Shown: piece after piece, positions 50,394 to 58,228 of the stretch
Layout of the letters: the number at the start of each line of letters is the position of its first letter
Numbering within the stretch: the stretch's first letter is position 1
Assembly: GCA_009469585.1 (NCBI GenBank)
Contig: SSXW01000004.1
Span: 62,001 to 126,000, forward strand
Length of the DNA stretch: 64,000 nt
Direction: 5' to 3'
Origin: Dechloromonas sp. Dech2017
GTDB taxonomy: Bacteria > Pseudomonadota > Gammaproteobacteria > Burkholderiales > Rhodocyclaceae
Position numbers and translations under genes: made by a program
Notes under the pieces: generated by a model
The model's database searches: none
The model's input: the letters and a program-made list of their open reading frames with translations, nothing else
Told to the model about the DNA's origin: nothing

Positions 50394-52959
50394 TGGGATT
50401 TCCATATTCGATGTGATCAAACGCGGTGGCTATGAAGCCTCGCTGATTACGACTTTCAATGCGACATTGCCCTTTTATGAAGAGGTGGTGCTGCGCAAGC
50501 TGGTGAGTGCAGGTTGCCGGCATAACGTCGTGTTGATGGATCGCTCGCAATGCGCAGTTGCTTGGGAGAGTGAAGCAACGCGTCCGCGCCTCGCCGGTTA
50601 TGCCTACACATTGCTTCCGGTCGGCGTGCCTGGCGCCTTCCATCCGAAGGTTTGTCTACTGCTTGGGCCAAAGAAAGCATCGCTACTGATCGGCAGCCAC
50701 AACCTCACGCTTTCCGGATTTGGCTATAACCGTGAAATCACCAACTTGATCGAGGTCGCGGGATCAAAGGATGCGGAAGGAGCGGCAATACTGAAGTCGG
50801 TCTGGCTGATGGTGAATCAGTGGATTGAGCTTGAGCGCAATACGGCGCCGGAACCATTGCTGGAATCTGCGCTGGCAATGGCCAATTTTGTTAGCCCGCT
50901 GATCGTTAATGCCGGGCCCATCACTTCGATTGTGCCTATTGCCCAGAGTCCCGGCGGGCAGCCTCTGATGGAACAGCTGGTCGATAAGGTGACTGCGCCA
51001 GTGAGGCGCATTGGCGTAATCGGAGCCTTCTTCGATCACGATAAAACCTTTATTAAGGAACTGCAAAACCGCTGGCCGACTGCTGAAGTGGTGGTCGGTA
51101 TCGACCCGGACACCGTTCATTTGCCTGGGAATACATATTTCACGAGCGCAAAATTTGTCGATGCCCGGCTACTCTGGTCGGAGGAGAGGGGCTACCTTCA
51201 TGCCAAGTTGCTCTATCTGGAAACGGATACGGCCGCGACGGATGTCTTTGTCAGTGGTAGCGCCAACCCTAGCCGTCCCGCGTGGATGGCGACCTCGGGA
51301 AGTGGCAATGTCGAGGCGGTTTTGTTCCGTACGGGTGAGGATGCTCGAACTGCGGCAGATACGACCAGGATTCGTGGTTTGTTTGATTTGTCGCCGATTG
51401 CTCCGGAGGTTTTCGCTTCAATTGCCCAGCGAACTGCCGCAAGCATCGACAGTGATGATGAGGCATCGGTGCCACTCTGGACTGGTTTTGCAGATCATGA
51501 CCTCGGGGTTCTGCGCATGGCTTGTCGCGGCAGTGCTGCCGGCATTACTTCCGTATCCTTGCTCGGTCCCAACATGGAGCGATTGGAGGAAATCGAGAAG
51601 ATCGAGGCCAAGGGGAACGAGATTCTGGTGCGCCCAAGCATCGATCTAGCTGGCATTCGCTCATGCCTTCTCGCTGACAATGACCGCTGTATTGCTCGGG
51701 TCATGATCCTGCACCCAAGCATTCTGTCATCGTCGTCACGTTCTTCGAGGCAGTATCAAATTCGTTCAGCACTCAACGCATTGGGATCCAGTGATGGAGA
51801 TATTTCCAAGGTCATTGCCTCAGTCGAACGCGTGATTTTTGCTGACGAAACAACCCGTGAAATTGATCTTGCTGTGCGAGAACATCAGGAGCGTCGCGCA
51901 CGAGCGAATCCGGCAGCAGGCCCGGAATCGTTGGTCATCAGCGTCGCTGATTTGCCCAAAACGAAGAAGAAGCTGCGCTTGTTGAAATCCGGTGATCTGG
52001 CCTATTTGATCGACGTGTTGTTGCGCCGGCTGTCTGAGGGGCTGGAAACTCAGATTGTGGAAACGGACAAGGCTGGACGTACTGAAGAGGAACAGGTGGG
52101 CAAGGATGACGCTCACGCCGAGACCGATACACCAGATGGCGAATCACAGCCGCCGACAACGCTGACCGACAGGGAGATCGCTGTTCTCGTAGCGCGGCGT
52201 GCCCGTGCGCTATGTCGAAAAATGGTTCAACAACTCGAAGCAGCAGCCAAAGATGAAAATCGTCGAGCTGGCGTGGTCATTCAACTGATCGCGGTTTTGG
52301 CGCTGGTCCGTGAGTTGCGCCATCTCGATAAAACGAAGCGTTGGCGTGCGACCGGTCAGCCGTTGGTCGATGAGCGTGACCGCAGGTCTCTGCTTGATGA
52401 GAGTATCAAGTACCTGCTCGGCTCAACTTGCCACCTTATTGATGTTGCCGACAAGGCAGTGGGTGAGAGCACTGACGAAGCAACCCAACTACGCATCCTT
52501 TTGCTTTGGCTGGCCTGGGATCTTGGTGAGGAACTTACCGAGCAAATTGCCCGTATCTGGGATGCGAAAGAGTTGCATGCCAAACTGGCTGCAAATGCAC
52601 TGTTCCTGAAATTGATGCCGGATGTGGCTGTCGACGAATCGGCAGTGATTGGCCTGAAGGAAAGTATCGAGAAGACGGTCAAGGCAACACCTGAAGCAGC
52701 ACGGCGTGCTGCACTGTGGCTACATCGCCATCAGAAATTTGGGGCTCTCTGTGCCCAAGGGCTAAACGATTCCGGAGAACTGCGCTTGGGAGGCTACTGC
52801 CGAATTCCAGGCATCGTAGAGGAACCACATGTTGTGGTTGAACTGAATGACAGGGTTGTGGGGTTCTGGGTGTTCGATCGAGTGCGGCAGTTTGAGCGAG
52901 CAAAGGCGGTTTCGGTTATGCCTCGATTTCTTCAAGACGACTTGGCCAATCGAGAATAA
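50386..52959 (+). CDS. Two-HKD phospholipase-D-type protein, defence operon gene 8
   Basis: 857 residues from GTG 50386. Two HKD motifs are visible: HPKVCLLLG ... LLIGSHNLTLSG near 85-109 and HAKLLYLE ... VFVSGSANPS near 271-302. Both have H-x-K and the following G-S-x-N, the pattern of PLD nucleases (in DISARM the PLD protein is DrmC, but that is much shorter). The C-terminal half is helical, with an acidic linker (DDAHAETDTPDGE, near 568-580). It likely cuts phosphodiesters in DNA. It is the candidate effector together with gene 5. Confidence 0.85.
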   Translation: MSDGISIFDVIKRGGYEASLITTFNATLPFYEEVVLRKLVSAGCRHNVVLMDRSQCAVAWESEATRPRLAGYAYTLLPVGVPGAFHPKVCLLLGPKKASLLIGSHNLTLSGFGYNREITNLIEVAGSKDAEGAAILKSVWLMVNQWIELERNTAPEPLLESALAMANFVSPLIVNAGPITSIVPIAQSPGGQPLMEQLVDKVTAPVRRIGVIGAFFDHDKTFIKELQNRWPTAEVVVGIDPDTVHLPGNTYFTSAKFVDARLLWSEERGYLHAKLLYLETDTAATDVFVSGSANPSRPAWMATSGSGNVEAVLFRTGEDARTAADTTRIRGLFDLSPIAPEVFASIAQRTAASIDSDDEASVPLWTGFADHDLGVLRMACRGSAAGITSVSLLGPNMERLEEIEKIEAKGNEILVRPSIDLAGIRSCLLADNDRCIARVMILHPSILSSSSRSSRQYQIRSALNALGSSDGDISKVIASVERVIFADETTREIDLAVREHQERRARANPAAGPESLVISVADLPKTKKKLRLLKSGDLAYLIDVLLRRLSEGLETQIVETDKAGRTEEEQVGKDDAHAETDTPDGESQPPTTLTDREIAVLVARRARALCRKMVQQLEAAAKDENRRAGVVIQLIAVLALVRELRHLDKTKRWRATGQPLVDERDRRSLLDESIKYLLGSTCHLIDVADKAVGESTDEATQLRILLLWLAWDLGEELTEQIARIWDAKELHAKLAANALFLKLMPDVAVDESAVIGLKESIEKTVKATPEAARRAALWLHRHQKFGALCAQGLNDSGELRLGGYCRIPGIVEEPHVVVELNDRVVGFWVFDRVRQFERAKAVSVMPRFLQDDLANRE

Positions 52960-52962
52960 ACA

Positions 52963-53691
52963 GTGGCTGCGCCCGATTACCTTTCTGACGAGCTTTTTCA
53001 TTTCGTTGGGAATGGCCACCCGGATGATCATGAGGCGAACTTCGAAACTCTTCTCAAAATCCTCCGGTCAGGGTGTGTGTCGTGTAACCCACCCGAGATC
53101 GGTTGGGGCAAGACGACGCTGACCCTGATGCGTGGGCAGTCACTGCTGAACGAAACCCTGGTTAGAGGACAAATCACGTGCTACTGCGATATTCCGCGTG
53201 ACTTGTTGGGGCGTCACACAACCAAGTACGGATCTTTTGGGGTAGGACTCCATCGTCTCCAGTTGGCGCGATACGGCGCACGACCAGTGCTGTATGTCCC
53301 CATGACTTCAACGGATCACCTGGGTATCTACGGAGCGACATTGTTGCTGGATATCGAGGCAAAGTTCGAGGCGTTCATGGAACATCTCTATGCTGGCAGC
53401 ACGAAGGATGATTACACGCGAAGCATGGCATCGATCCCATCCAATTCAGATGACACAATCCGCGCAATGCGCGGACTGCTGGAAAAGGATTTCCTCGCCT
53501 ACATTAAGCCCTACAACGCAGAGCTCGATCCCGACGACATTAACTATTTCTATTCGGAGCGTGAGTGGCGCCGCCTCGGCGGCTTCATGTTCAAGCTTAA
53601 CGACGTCACTTCGATTGTCGTGAAGTCAGGCTATAAACAAAAACTGCATGAGGCCGTTCCCGAATATTGTGGCGAAGTTGTCGAAGTCTGA
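52963..53691 (+). CDS. AbiGi-like / DUF2971-like protein, defence operon gene 9
   Basis: 242 residues from GTG 52963, 3 bp after the PLD stop. LFHFVGNGHPDDHEANFETL, ITCYCDIPRDLLGRHTTKYGSFGVGL and INYFYSEREWRRLGGFMFK carry the pattern of proteins annotated as AbiGi-type abortive-infection components or DUF2971 (FCDIP...H...YG.FGIGL, later Y..EREWR). No partner AbiGii-type nucleotidyltransferase is next to it. Such proteins are poorly understood; toxin or immunity roles are both possible. It closes the operon. Confidence 0.65.
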   Translation: MAAPDYLSDELFHFVGNGHPDDHEANFETLLKILRSGCVSCNPPEIGWGKTTLTLMRGQSLLNETLVRGQITCYCDIPRDLLGRHTTKYGSFGVGLHRLQLARYGARPVLYVPMTSTDHLGIYGATLLLDIEAKFEAFMEHLYAGSTKDDYTRSMASIPSNSDDTIRAMRGLLEKDFLAYIKPYNAELDPDDINYFYSEREWRRLGGFMFKLNDVTSIVVKSGYKQKLHEAVPEYCGEVVEV

Positions 53692-54109
53692 TCCTCGGGA
53701 TGGATCAATTCGCCTGTATCCGACAAAGATAATCACTCATTGATCAACTATCTTTGCGAGAAGCCATACGATGGCCAAGCTTGCACTGAATTTAGCCGAT
53801 TATCGTATCAAGATGGTATATCTTCTCTCTAAGATATTTGCCTTTGAGGCGGCGGCTAGTCGGCGATACGGCATAGCGCGAGCGCGGCATCGAGCTGACG
53901 AACCCTAAGCTTGGGAAAGTTGGTGCTCAGGGGTTGCTCCACGCTACGAATATTTGGCCGGTTCTTGAATGGACAGGCCCTTCGGTGAAACATCGCCAAG
54001 ACACTTTCGCCGACCTCGGCCAGGCAGCTCTCAAGGATGATTACGGGTGGGGCCGGGGGTGGGATAACAGACCTCGGTTATTTGCGGATACACACAGCCC
54101 GAGTCAGTC
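53692..54109. other. Non-coding interval after the defence operon
   Basis: No convincing gene. It contains ATCAACTATCTTTGCGAGAA and a TATCTTCTCTCTAAGATA near-palindrome around 53818-53835 that could be a weak terminator. The GTAAC-iteron region follows. Confidence 0.4.
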
Positions 54110-54447
54110 GGGCGTAACAGGTTGTCGGTTACAGATTTCGTTACCGAGCGCGTTACAGTCGGAGACCGATGTTGAGATTTTCGGGGTTTTTTCCTGCGAA
54201 GCGACCGAAGAGCGAAGCAGGTTGTCGTGGTCTGTGGTTTTGTAACGTAGCCGACAAGGCTGCGTTACGGATTCCGTTACGGCTGAAAGCCTGTATTGAT
54301 AAGGGTTTCCAGCTTTCTGTAACTTTGTAACAACGAAACAGAAGAAATAGAGAGATACGCGCTCCCCCCCCCCGCCTCGAGCCCCAAGGCACCCACATTT
54401 CTCCGGTCCCTGCCTTTGTCTCTCTTCCCCTTGTTACCGTGTTACGT
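54110..54447 (-). repeat. GTAAC-iteron non-coding region, right copy (inverted partner at 5955-6300)
   Basis: GTAAC/GTTAC occurs at 54114, 54128, 54140, 54152, 54242, 54264, 54276, 54319, 54327, 54433 and 54441. Read on the minus strand it aligns along its length with the left copy: the GTAACACGTAAC-like start next to a stop codon, the AAGCTG and CAGGCTTTCAG block, and the CGTAACGCAGCCTTGTCGG core. It begins at the stop codon of the DUF2779 gene. The copies have diverged in the GC-rich filler, so the iterons are what is conserved. Confidence 0.7.
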
Positions 54448-54448
54448 G

Positions 54449-56416
54449 TCACAGCCCCCGGCAATCAGCCCTCCAAGCTTCGACAACCATAGCCATCGCC
54501 AGCGTGTCGAGCTCACAGTAGCGGAGTAGGGCGGACTTGGTCCGCTCACGCGTCTGAGCATCCATCTGCTCAAACTGAAGCCTCGAATACGCAGTCGCCG
54601 CGGCACCGCCTTCCGCGATGATGCTGTCGTCACCGGCTTCAATATCCACACCCGGGGGAAGCATGTCACGCGCCATCGCTTTCAGCCGGCCATACGGATC
54701 GGACACCGTGCCGTCGGCAGACACATCGATCCACGCAAATCCCTCAGGCGAGGCGAAATTGAGGCTCGGCATCCCGCCAGGCGCTCCGTAGACCTGCCGG
54801 CTGTATTTCGCCTTCAGTTCATCCGAGCTATTCAGGATGGCCGGCAACACTTTTTTGATTGAACTGCTGCCCTTTGTATCCGGGTGGAAGTACGTTTTGG
54901 CGGCGAGTTCGCAAAGATCGACCATCGCCCGATCACCTCCCTTGGTCAGGCTACCCAGGAAGCCCATCATTTCTTCCCGGTCATCTGGCGGGTTGTTGTC
55001 TTCGGTCAGTTGCCGCGCGATGGCGTTCAAGATCGTGTTTTCGTGATGGCTCCACATAAAAACGGTGCCGTCGTCATTGCATAGATCACGCATCAGCGTT
55101 CGAGCGAAGTCGTAGTTCGGAAAAACACCGGGCTCAGCGCACAGAAACTGACCGACATGCCGGATCTGGCCATTCGCGTCCATGACGTGATGGGAGAACT
55201 GAAAAGCAACCGACTGGTAGGGACGCATTCCGGCATGAAATGGCAATGCAACCGCTGCGGTCTCGAAATCAATGAAATGGTAAGGGAAGCGCCATTCCGA
55301 CATCGCGTTGCGAACAAGCGTTGTATCAAGGTAATAGCCCCGTTCGCGGTCTTCCTCGGGGAGGCCCGAGACTTGCATCCATTGCCGCTGCTTGATCGAC
55401 AGGCCGTCCGGTCCTGGCTCCTCGTCAAAGTCCCCGAGATCGTCTTTCTGTACCTGGCTGAGTTTGAAAACCCCTTGGTCAATCAGCTTCTGTTTCCGAA
55501 GCGACTTGTAGAGATCGAGTACCGTTCCGGAATCAAAGTCAGCATCGGACCAGCCAAGCGCTTCTTTCCAGCACTCGCGAAATCCGCTCGCCATAGGGCT
55601 TCCAATCGGCGCATCGAATTGGCACCCACGACAATGCGCGCCAATCGGAGGGGCCACCGGAACGTCATTCGCGTAATGCTTGGCCCAAAGATGGGTGGCA
55701 TCTGCAAAGGGCAGGGGACCGCCTGGAAACGAGAGGGGCGATGCCAGGATGTCGGCAACCGAAGGGGTGACATCGACCTTAGCAAGGAGCAGCTCGGCCA
55801 GAGCCTGACCATCGACACCGGTCGGAATCGTGGTTTCCACCTCGCGGTTGGGCAGGATCCGGAACATCTGGTTGATCCCAGCAATGGGGGCAACTTGGGC
55901 TTTGTCCGGCATCATCAAGTAGGTCTTGATCACAGCGCCCGGATAGGCTTGTTGCAGCACCCAGGATTGGAAAGCGGCGTCTTGGAAATAAGGCAACATG
56001 TCCGACCGGATGCCGCCCCTTGAGCCGAATAGCTCAGGTTTCTGGGAGTTGTAGGACTTGGCTTTCACTTCGATGAGTTCGAATCGATTGCCGTCTTTGA
56101 CGAGCACGTCGATGCGGATGAAAAAGTTGCCGACGCGGATCGCTGGCTCGAACAGGACGACGCGGTCGCGAGCCAGAAGAGCCTGCGTTGCGGCCTCTGC
56201 GGCAGCGTGATCGGTCTCATGGATCTCGATCCCTTCCGGATAACGCAGCTTGGCAAGGGCGCCCACTTGATATCCGCCTTCGGCCAGCATCTCGAGGAAG
56301 GAATCCTCTGCCATCGTGTCCTGGTAGATTTCCTTCTTGCCCGTGTAGAAAAGCTTGCGCGGGCACTCGACCGCGAGTTTGATACGGGATTTCGTCAGGT
56401 AGCGCGGCTTCGCCAT
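54449..56416 (-). CDS. DUF2779-domain nuclease (Cas4-like plus RNase H-like)
   Basis: 655 residues. The N-terminus (MAKPRYLTKSRIKLAVECPRKLFY) and FIRIDVLVKDG ... FELIEVKAKS near 110-135 show a Cas4-like PD-(D/E)XK nuclease with a cysteine of the possible iron-sulphur site. Further cysteines lie in GAHCRGC near 255-262. FHFIDFETAAVALPF near 378-392 begins the DUF2779 RNase H/DEDD-like domain. The role is unknown; such proteins occur in defence and mobile contexts. GGGGGG precedes the ATG. The small gene upstream ends 1 bp before its start, so they form an operon that ends at the iteron region. Confidence 0.85.
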   Translation of the reverse strand: MAKPRYLTKSRIKLAVECPRKLFYTGKKEIYQDTMAEDSFLEMLAEGGYQVGALAKLRYPEGIEIHETDHAAAEAATQALLARDRVVLFEPAIRVGNFFIRIDVLVKDGNRFELIEVKAKSYNSQKPELFGSRGGIRSDMLPYFQDAAFQSWVLQQAYPGAVIKTYLMMPDKAQVAPIAGINQMFRILPNREVETTIPTGVDGQALAELLLAKVDVTPSVADILASPLSFPGGPLPFADATHLWAKHYANDVPVAPPIGAHCRGCQFDAPIGSPMASGFRECWKEALGWSDADFDSGTVLDLYKSLRKQKLIDQGVFKLSQVQKDDLGDFDEEPGPDGLSIKQRQWMQVSGLPEEDRERGYYLDTTLVRNAMSEWRFPYHFIDFETAAVALPFHAGMRPYQSVAFQFSHHVMDANGQIRHVGQFLCAEPGVFPNYDFARTLMRDLCNDDGTVFMWSHHENTILNAIARQLTEDNNPPDDREEMMGFLGSLTKGGDRAMVDLCELAAKTYFHPDTKGSSSIKKVLPAILNSSDELKAKYSRQVYGAPGGMPSLNFASPEGFAWIDVSADGTVSDPYGRLKAMARDMLPPGVDIEAGDDSIIAEGGAAATAYSRLQFEQMDAQTRERTKSALLRYCELDTLAMAMVVEAWRADCRGL

Positions 56417-56417
56417 T

Positions 56418-56642
56418 TCAATGCCCCCCACTGTGAGTTGCAAACCAACTGTTGAGGCATGCCCAGGCCGCAAAAAAACCGGAATCGCCACGCTTTTTCT
56501 CTCGGATTGCGCCGATGAGATTGATGAGCGCCGACCCGGTCAGGAGGGCAAAACCGATTGTGGGGACGCCGGTCGCCAAGGCAACGCCGCCGGCGACGGA
56601 GGCGAACTTAGGAACGGTTTGAAACAGGGTGGGGTGGGGCAT
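56418..56642 (-). CDS. Small membrane protein upstream of DUF2779 gene
   Basis: 74 residues, MPHPTLFQTVPKFASVAGGV with a hydrophobic stretch GVALATGVPTIGFALLTGSALINLIG (one transmembrane helix). GGAGG lies 4 bp before the ATG at 56642. The stop is 1 bp before the DUF2779 start, so the genes are coupled. It is the last gene before the right end of the element. No family is recognised. Confidence 0.65.
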   Translation of the reverse strand: MPHPTLFQTVPKFASVAGGVALATGVPTIGFALLTGSALINLIGAIREKKRGDSGFFAAWACLNSWFATHSGGH

Positions 56643-56865
56643 GGAACCTCCGAAATACGCTACATAGGCAAGTGCGCTTGGAGGCTAGGAACAACACGCC
56701 CAAGCTCGTCAGTTGGGTGACGAGCAGGCTATACAGAGATGGGTCTGGTTCCTGAACATCTTTTTATCATGTCAACAAGCGTTAGTGATGTCAATAGCTG
56801 GCGTTGTTCAGGTTTGAAAATTGACGCTTTGCTTTGCCCGCTTTTGGCGATAGGATGCTTATTTG

Positions 56866-56889
56866 GGTGTGACACATAGGTGGCACACA
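56866..56889. promoter_or_regulatory. Putative integrase arm-type site, right end
   Basis: GGTGTGACACATAGGTGGCA and the following CACA match the left motif (1103-1126) in 21 of 24 positions. It is 78 bp inside the attR core, in an otherwise empty interval (56643-56957). Confidence 0.5.
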
Positions 56890-56957
56890 TTTCAGGAAAA
56901 TCAACACTAAACTTCACATAAAATCTTTTATAAATCAGTGGCTTGTGTTTTTGATCA

Positions 56958-56988
56958 GTGGTGATGACGATTCTGCCCATCACCACCA
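56958..56988 (+). repeat. attR: 21-bp core (56968-56988) with collapsed tRNA relic
   Basis: The 21-bp tRNA 3' end is repeated exactly at 56968-56988. Just upstream, GTGGTGATG (56958-56966) equals the 9 bases at the tRNA 5' end (960-968). The right end thus keeps both acceptor-stem strands, with 49 bp of the tRNA body missing; the two halves could fold as one hairpin. Confidence 0.85.
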
Positions 56989-57000
56989 GAAATTTCAGGC

Positions 57001-57031
57001 AAAAGCCCAGTTCTCCCGGACTGGGCTTTTT
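57001..57031 (+). terminator. Intrinsic terminator, presumed original tRNA-Met terminator
   Basis: AAAAGCCCAG pairs with CTGGGCTTTT around a 10-nt loop, followed by T-rich sequence. It starts 12 bp after the attR core, where the chromosome resumes, so it likely ended the tRNA transcript before insertion. Confidence 0.75.
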
Positions 57032-57106
57032 GCTGTGTGGACGGTGCCGCCGCGCTGGCGGATACTTCCGGCTGATCACACCCTTGTCGGCAGGCCTTCG
57101 CAGCCC

Positions 57107-58228
57107 ATGCAACTCGCTTTTTGCCTCTACAAGTATTTTCCCTTCGGTGGCCTGCAGCGCGATTTCCTGCGCATTGCGCTGGCTTGCCAGCGGCGCGGCC
57201 ACGCCATCCGGGTCTATGCGCTGTCCTGGGAGGGCGAGTTGCCGGCCGGTTTCGAGCTGGTCAAGGTGCCGGTCAGGGGCATGACCAATCATGGCCGCAA
57301 TGCCCGCTTCGCCGACTGGGTGGCGGCGCATTTGCGCCGGCATCCGGCGGACCGGGTGGTCGGCTTCAACAAGATGCCGGGGCTGGACGTCTATTACGCC
57401 GCCGACTCCTGCTACGAGGAGAAGGCGCGGACGCAGCGCCGGCCGTGGTATCGGCTTTCCGGCCGCTACCGGCACTATGCGGCTTTCGAGCGGGCGGTGT
57501 TCGGGCCGGGCAGCCGGGCCGAGATCCTGATGATTTCGGCCGAGCAGCAGCCTTTTTTCGAAAAGCATTACGGCACGGCCGGCGAGCGCTTTCATCTGCT
57601 GCCGCCGGGCATCGCCCGCGATCGCCGGGCGCCGCCCGAGGCGCCAGCCATTCGCGCCGCCTTCCGCGCCGAATTCGGCCTGGCCGACGACGACCTGCTG
57701 TTGCTGCAGGTCGGCTCGGGCTTCAAGACCAAGGGCCTGGACCGTTCGCTGCACGCACTGGCCCATCTGCCGGAAGCCCTGCGCCGGCGGACGCAGCTGT
57801 TCGTCATCGGCCAGGACGAGGCGCGCCCCTTCCAGCGCCTGGCGCGGACGCTGGGCGTCGCCGAACAGGTCAGCTTCCTGCAGGGGCGGGACGACGTGCC
57901 GCGCTTTCTGCTCGGGGCGGATGTGCTGGTGCACCCGGCCTACAACGAGAATACCGGCACCGTGCTGCTCGAGGCGCTGGTTGCCGGCTTGCCGGTGCTG
58001 GCTTCGGCGGTGTGCGGCTACGCCCATTACATCGCCGAGGCCGACGGCGGCCTGGTGATCGCCCAGCCTTTCGCCCAGGCGACGATGGACGCCCTGCTCC
58101 AGCGCATGCTGGCCGATCCGGCCGAGCGCCGGCGCTGGCAGGCCAACGCCCTGGCCTTCGCCGAGCGGGCCGACATCTACAGCAACGCCGAGCGGGCGGC
58201 CGAGATCATCGAGGCAGCGCGGCGATGA
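57107..58228 (+). CDS. waaG: WaaG (RfaG) LPS-core glucosyltransferase I
   Basis: 373 residues, GT4 (GT-B) family. MQLAFCLYKYFPFGGLQRDF is the characteristic opening with the GGLQ(R/K)D acceptor loop. ISAEQQPFFEKHYG and LLPPGIARDRR follow. The C-terminal domain has LLQVGSGFKTKGLDR near 206-220 and VHPAYNENTGTVLLEALVAGLPVL near 282-305 with the EX7E nucleotide-sugar motif. It transfers glucose to the inner-core heptose of LPS in the cytoplasm. ATG 57107 was chosen for the family-typical start. Stop overlaps the next start (ATGA). High GC and chromosomal. Confidence 0.95.
   Translation: MQLAFCLYKYFPFGGLQRDFLRIALACQRRGHAIRVYALSWEGELPAGFELVKVPVRGMTNHGRNARFADWVAAHLRRHPADRVVGFNKMPGLDVYYAADSCYEEKARTQRRPWYRLSGRYRHYAAFERAVFGPGSRAEILMISAEQQPFFEKHYGTAGERFHLLPPGIARDRRAPPEAPAIRAAFRAEFGLADDDLLLLQVGSGFKTKGLDRSLHALAHLPEALRRRTQLFVIGQDEARPFQRLARTLGVAEQVSFLQGRDDVPRFLLGADVLVHPAYNENTGTVLLEALVAGLPVLASAVCGYAHYIAEADGGLVIAQPFAQATMDALLQRMLADPAERRRWQANALAFAERADIYSNAERAAEIIEAARR

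Larger units (their letters stand above)
1018..56988. mobile_element. Integrative mobilizable element (about 56 kb) in tRNA-Met
   Basis: The element is bounded by a 21-bp direct repeat of the tRNA 3' end, with a tyrosine integrase as the first gene inside. It carries a MOBQ-like relaxase, an accessory protein and an oriT-like site, a primase/helicase replication cassette, SOS genes and a large defence operon. No VirB/Trb-type secretion genes are seen, so transfer would depend on a helper. Its interior is more AT-rich than the LPS genes beyond the right end. Confidence 0.9.

Noticed and set aside
852..56938. TTATAAATCAG occurs near miaB (852) and near the right end (56928)
   Set aside because: An 11-bp AT-rich match far from the cores with no extension; likely chance.
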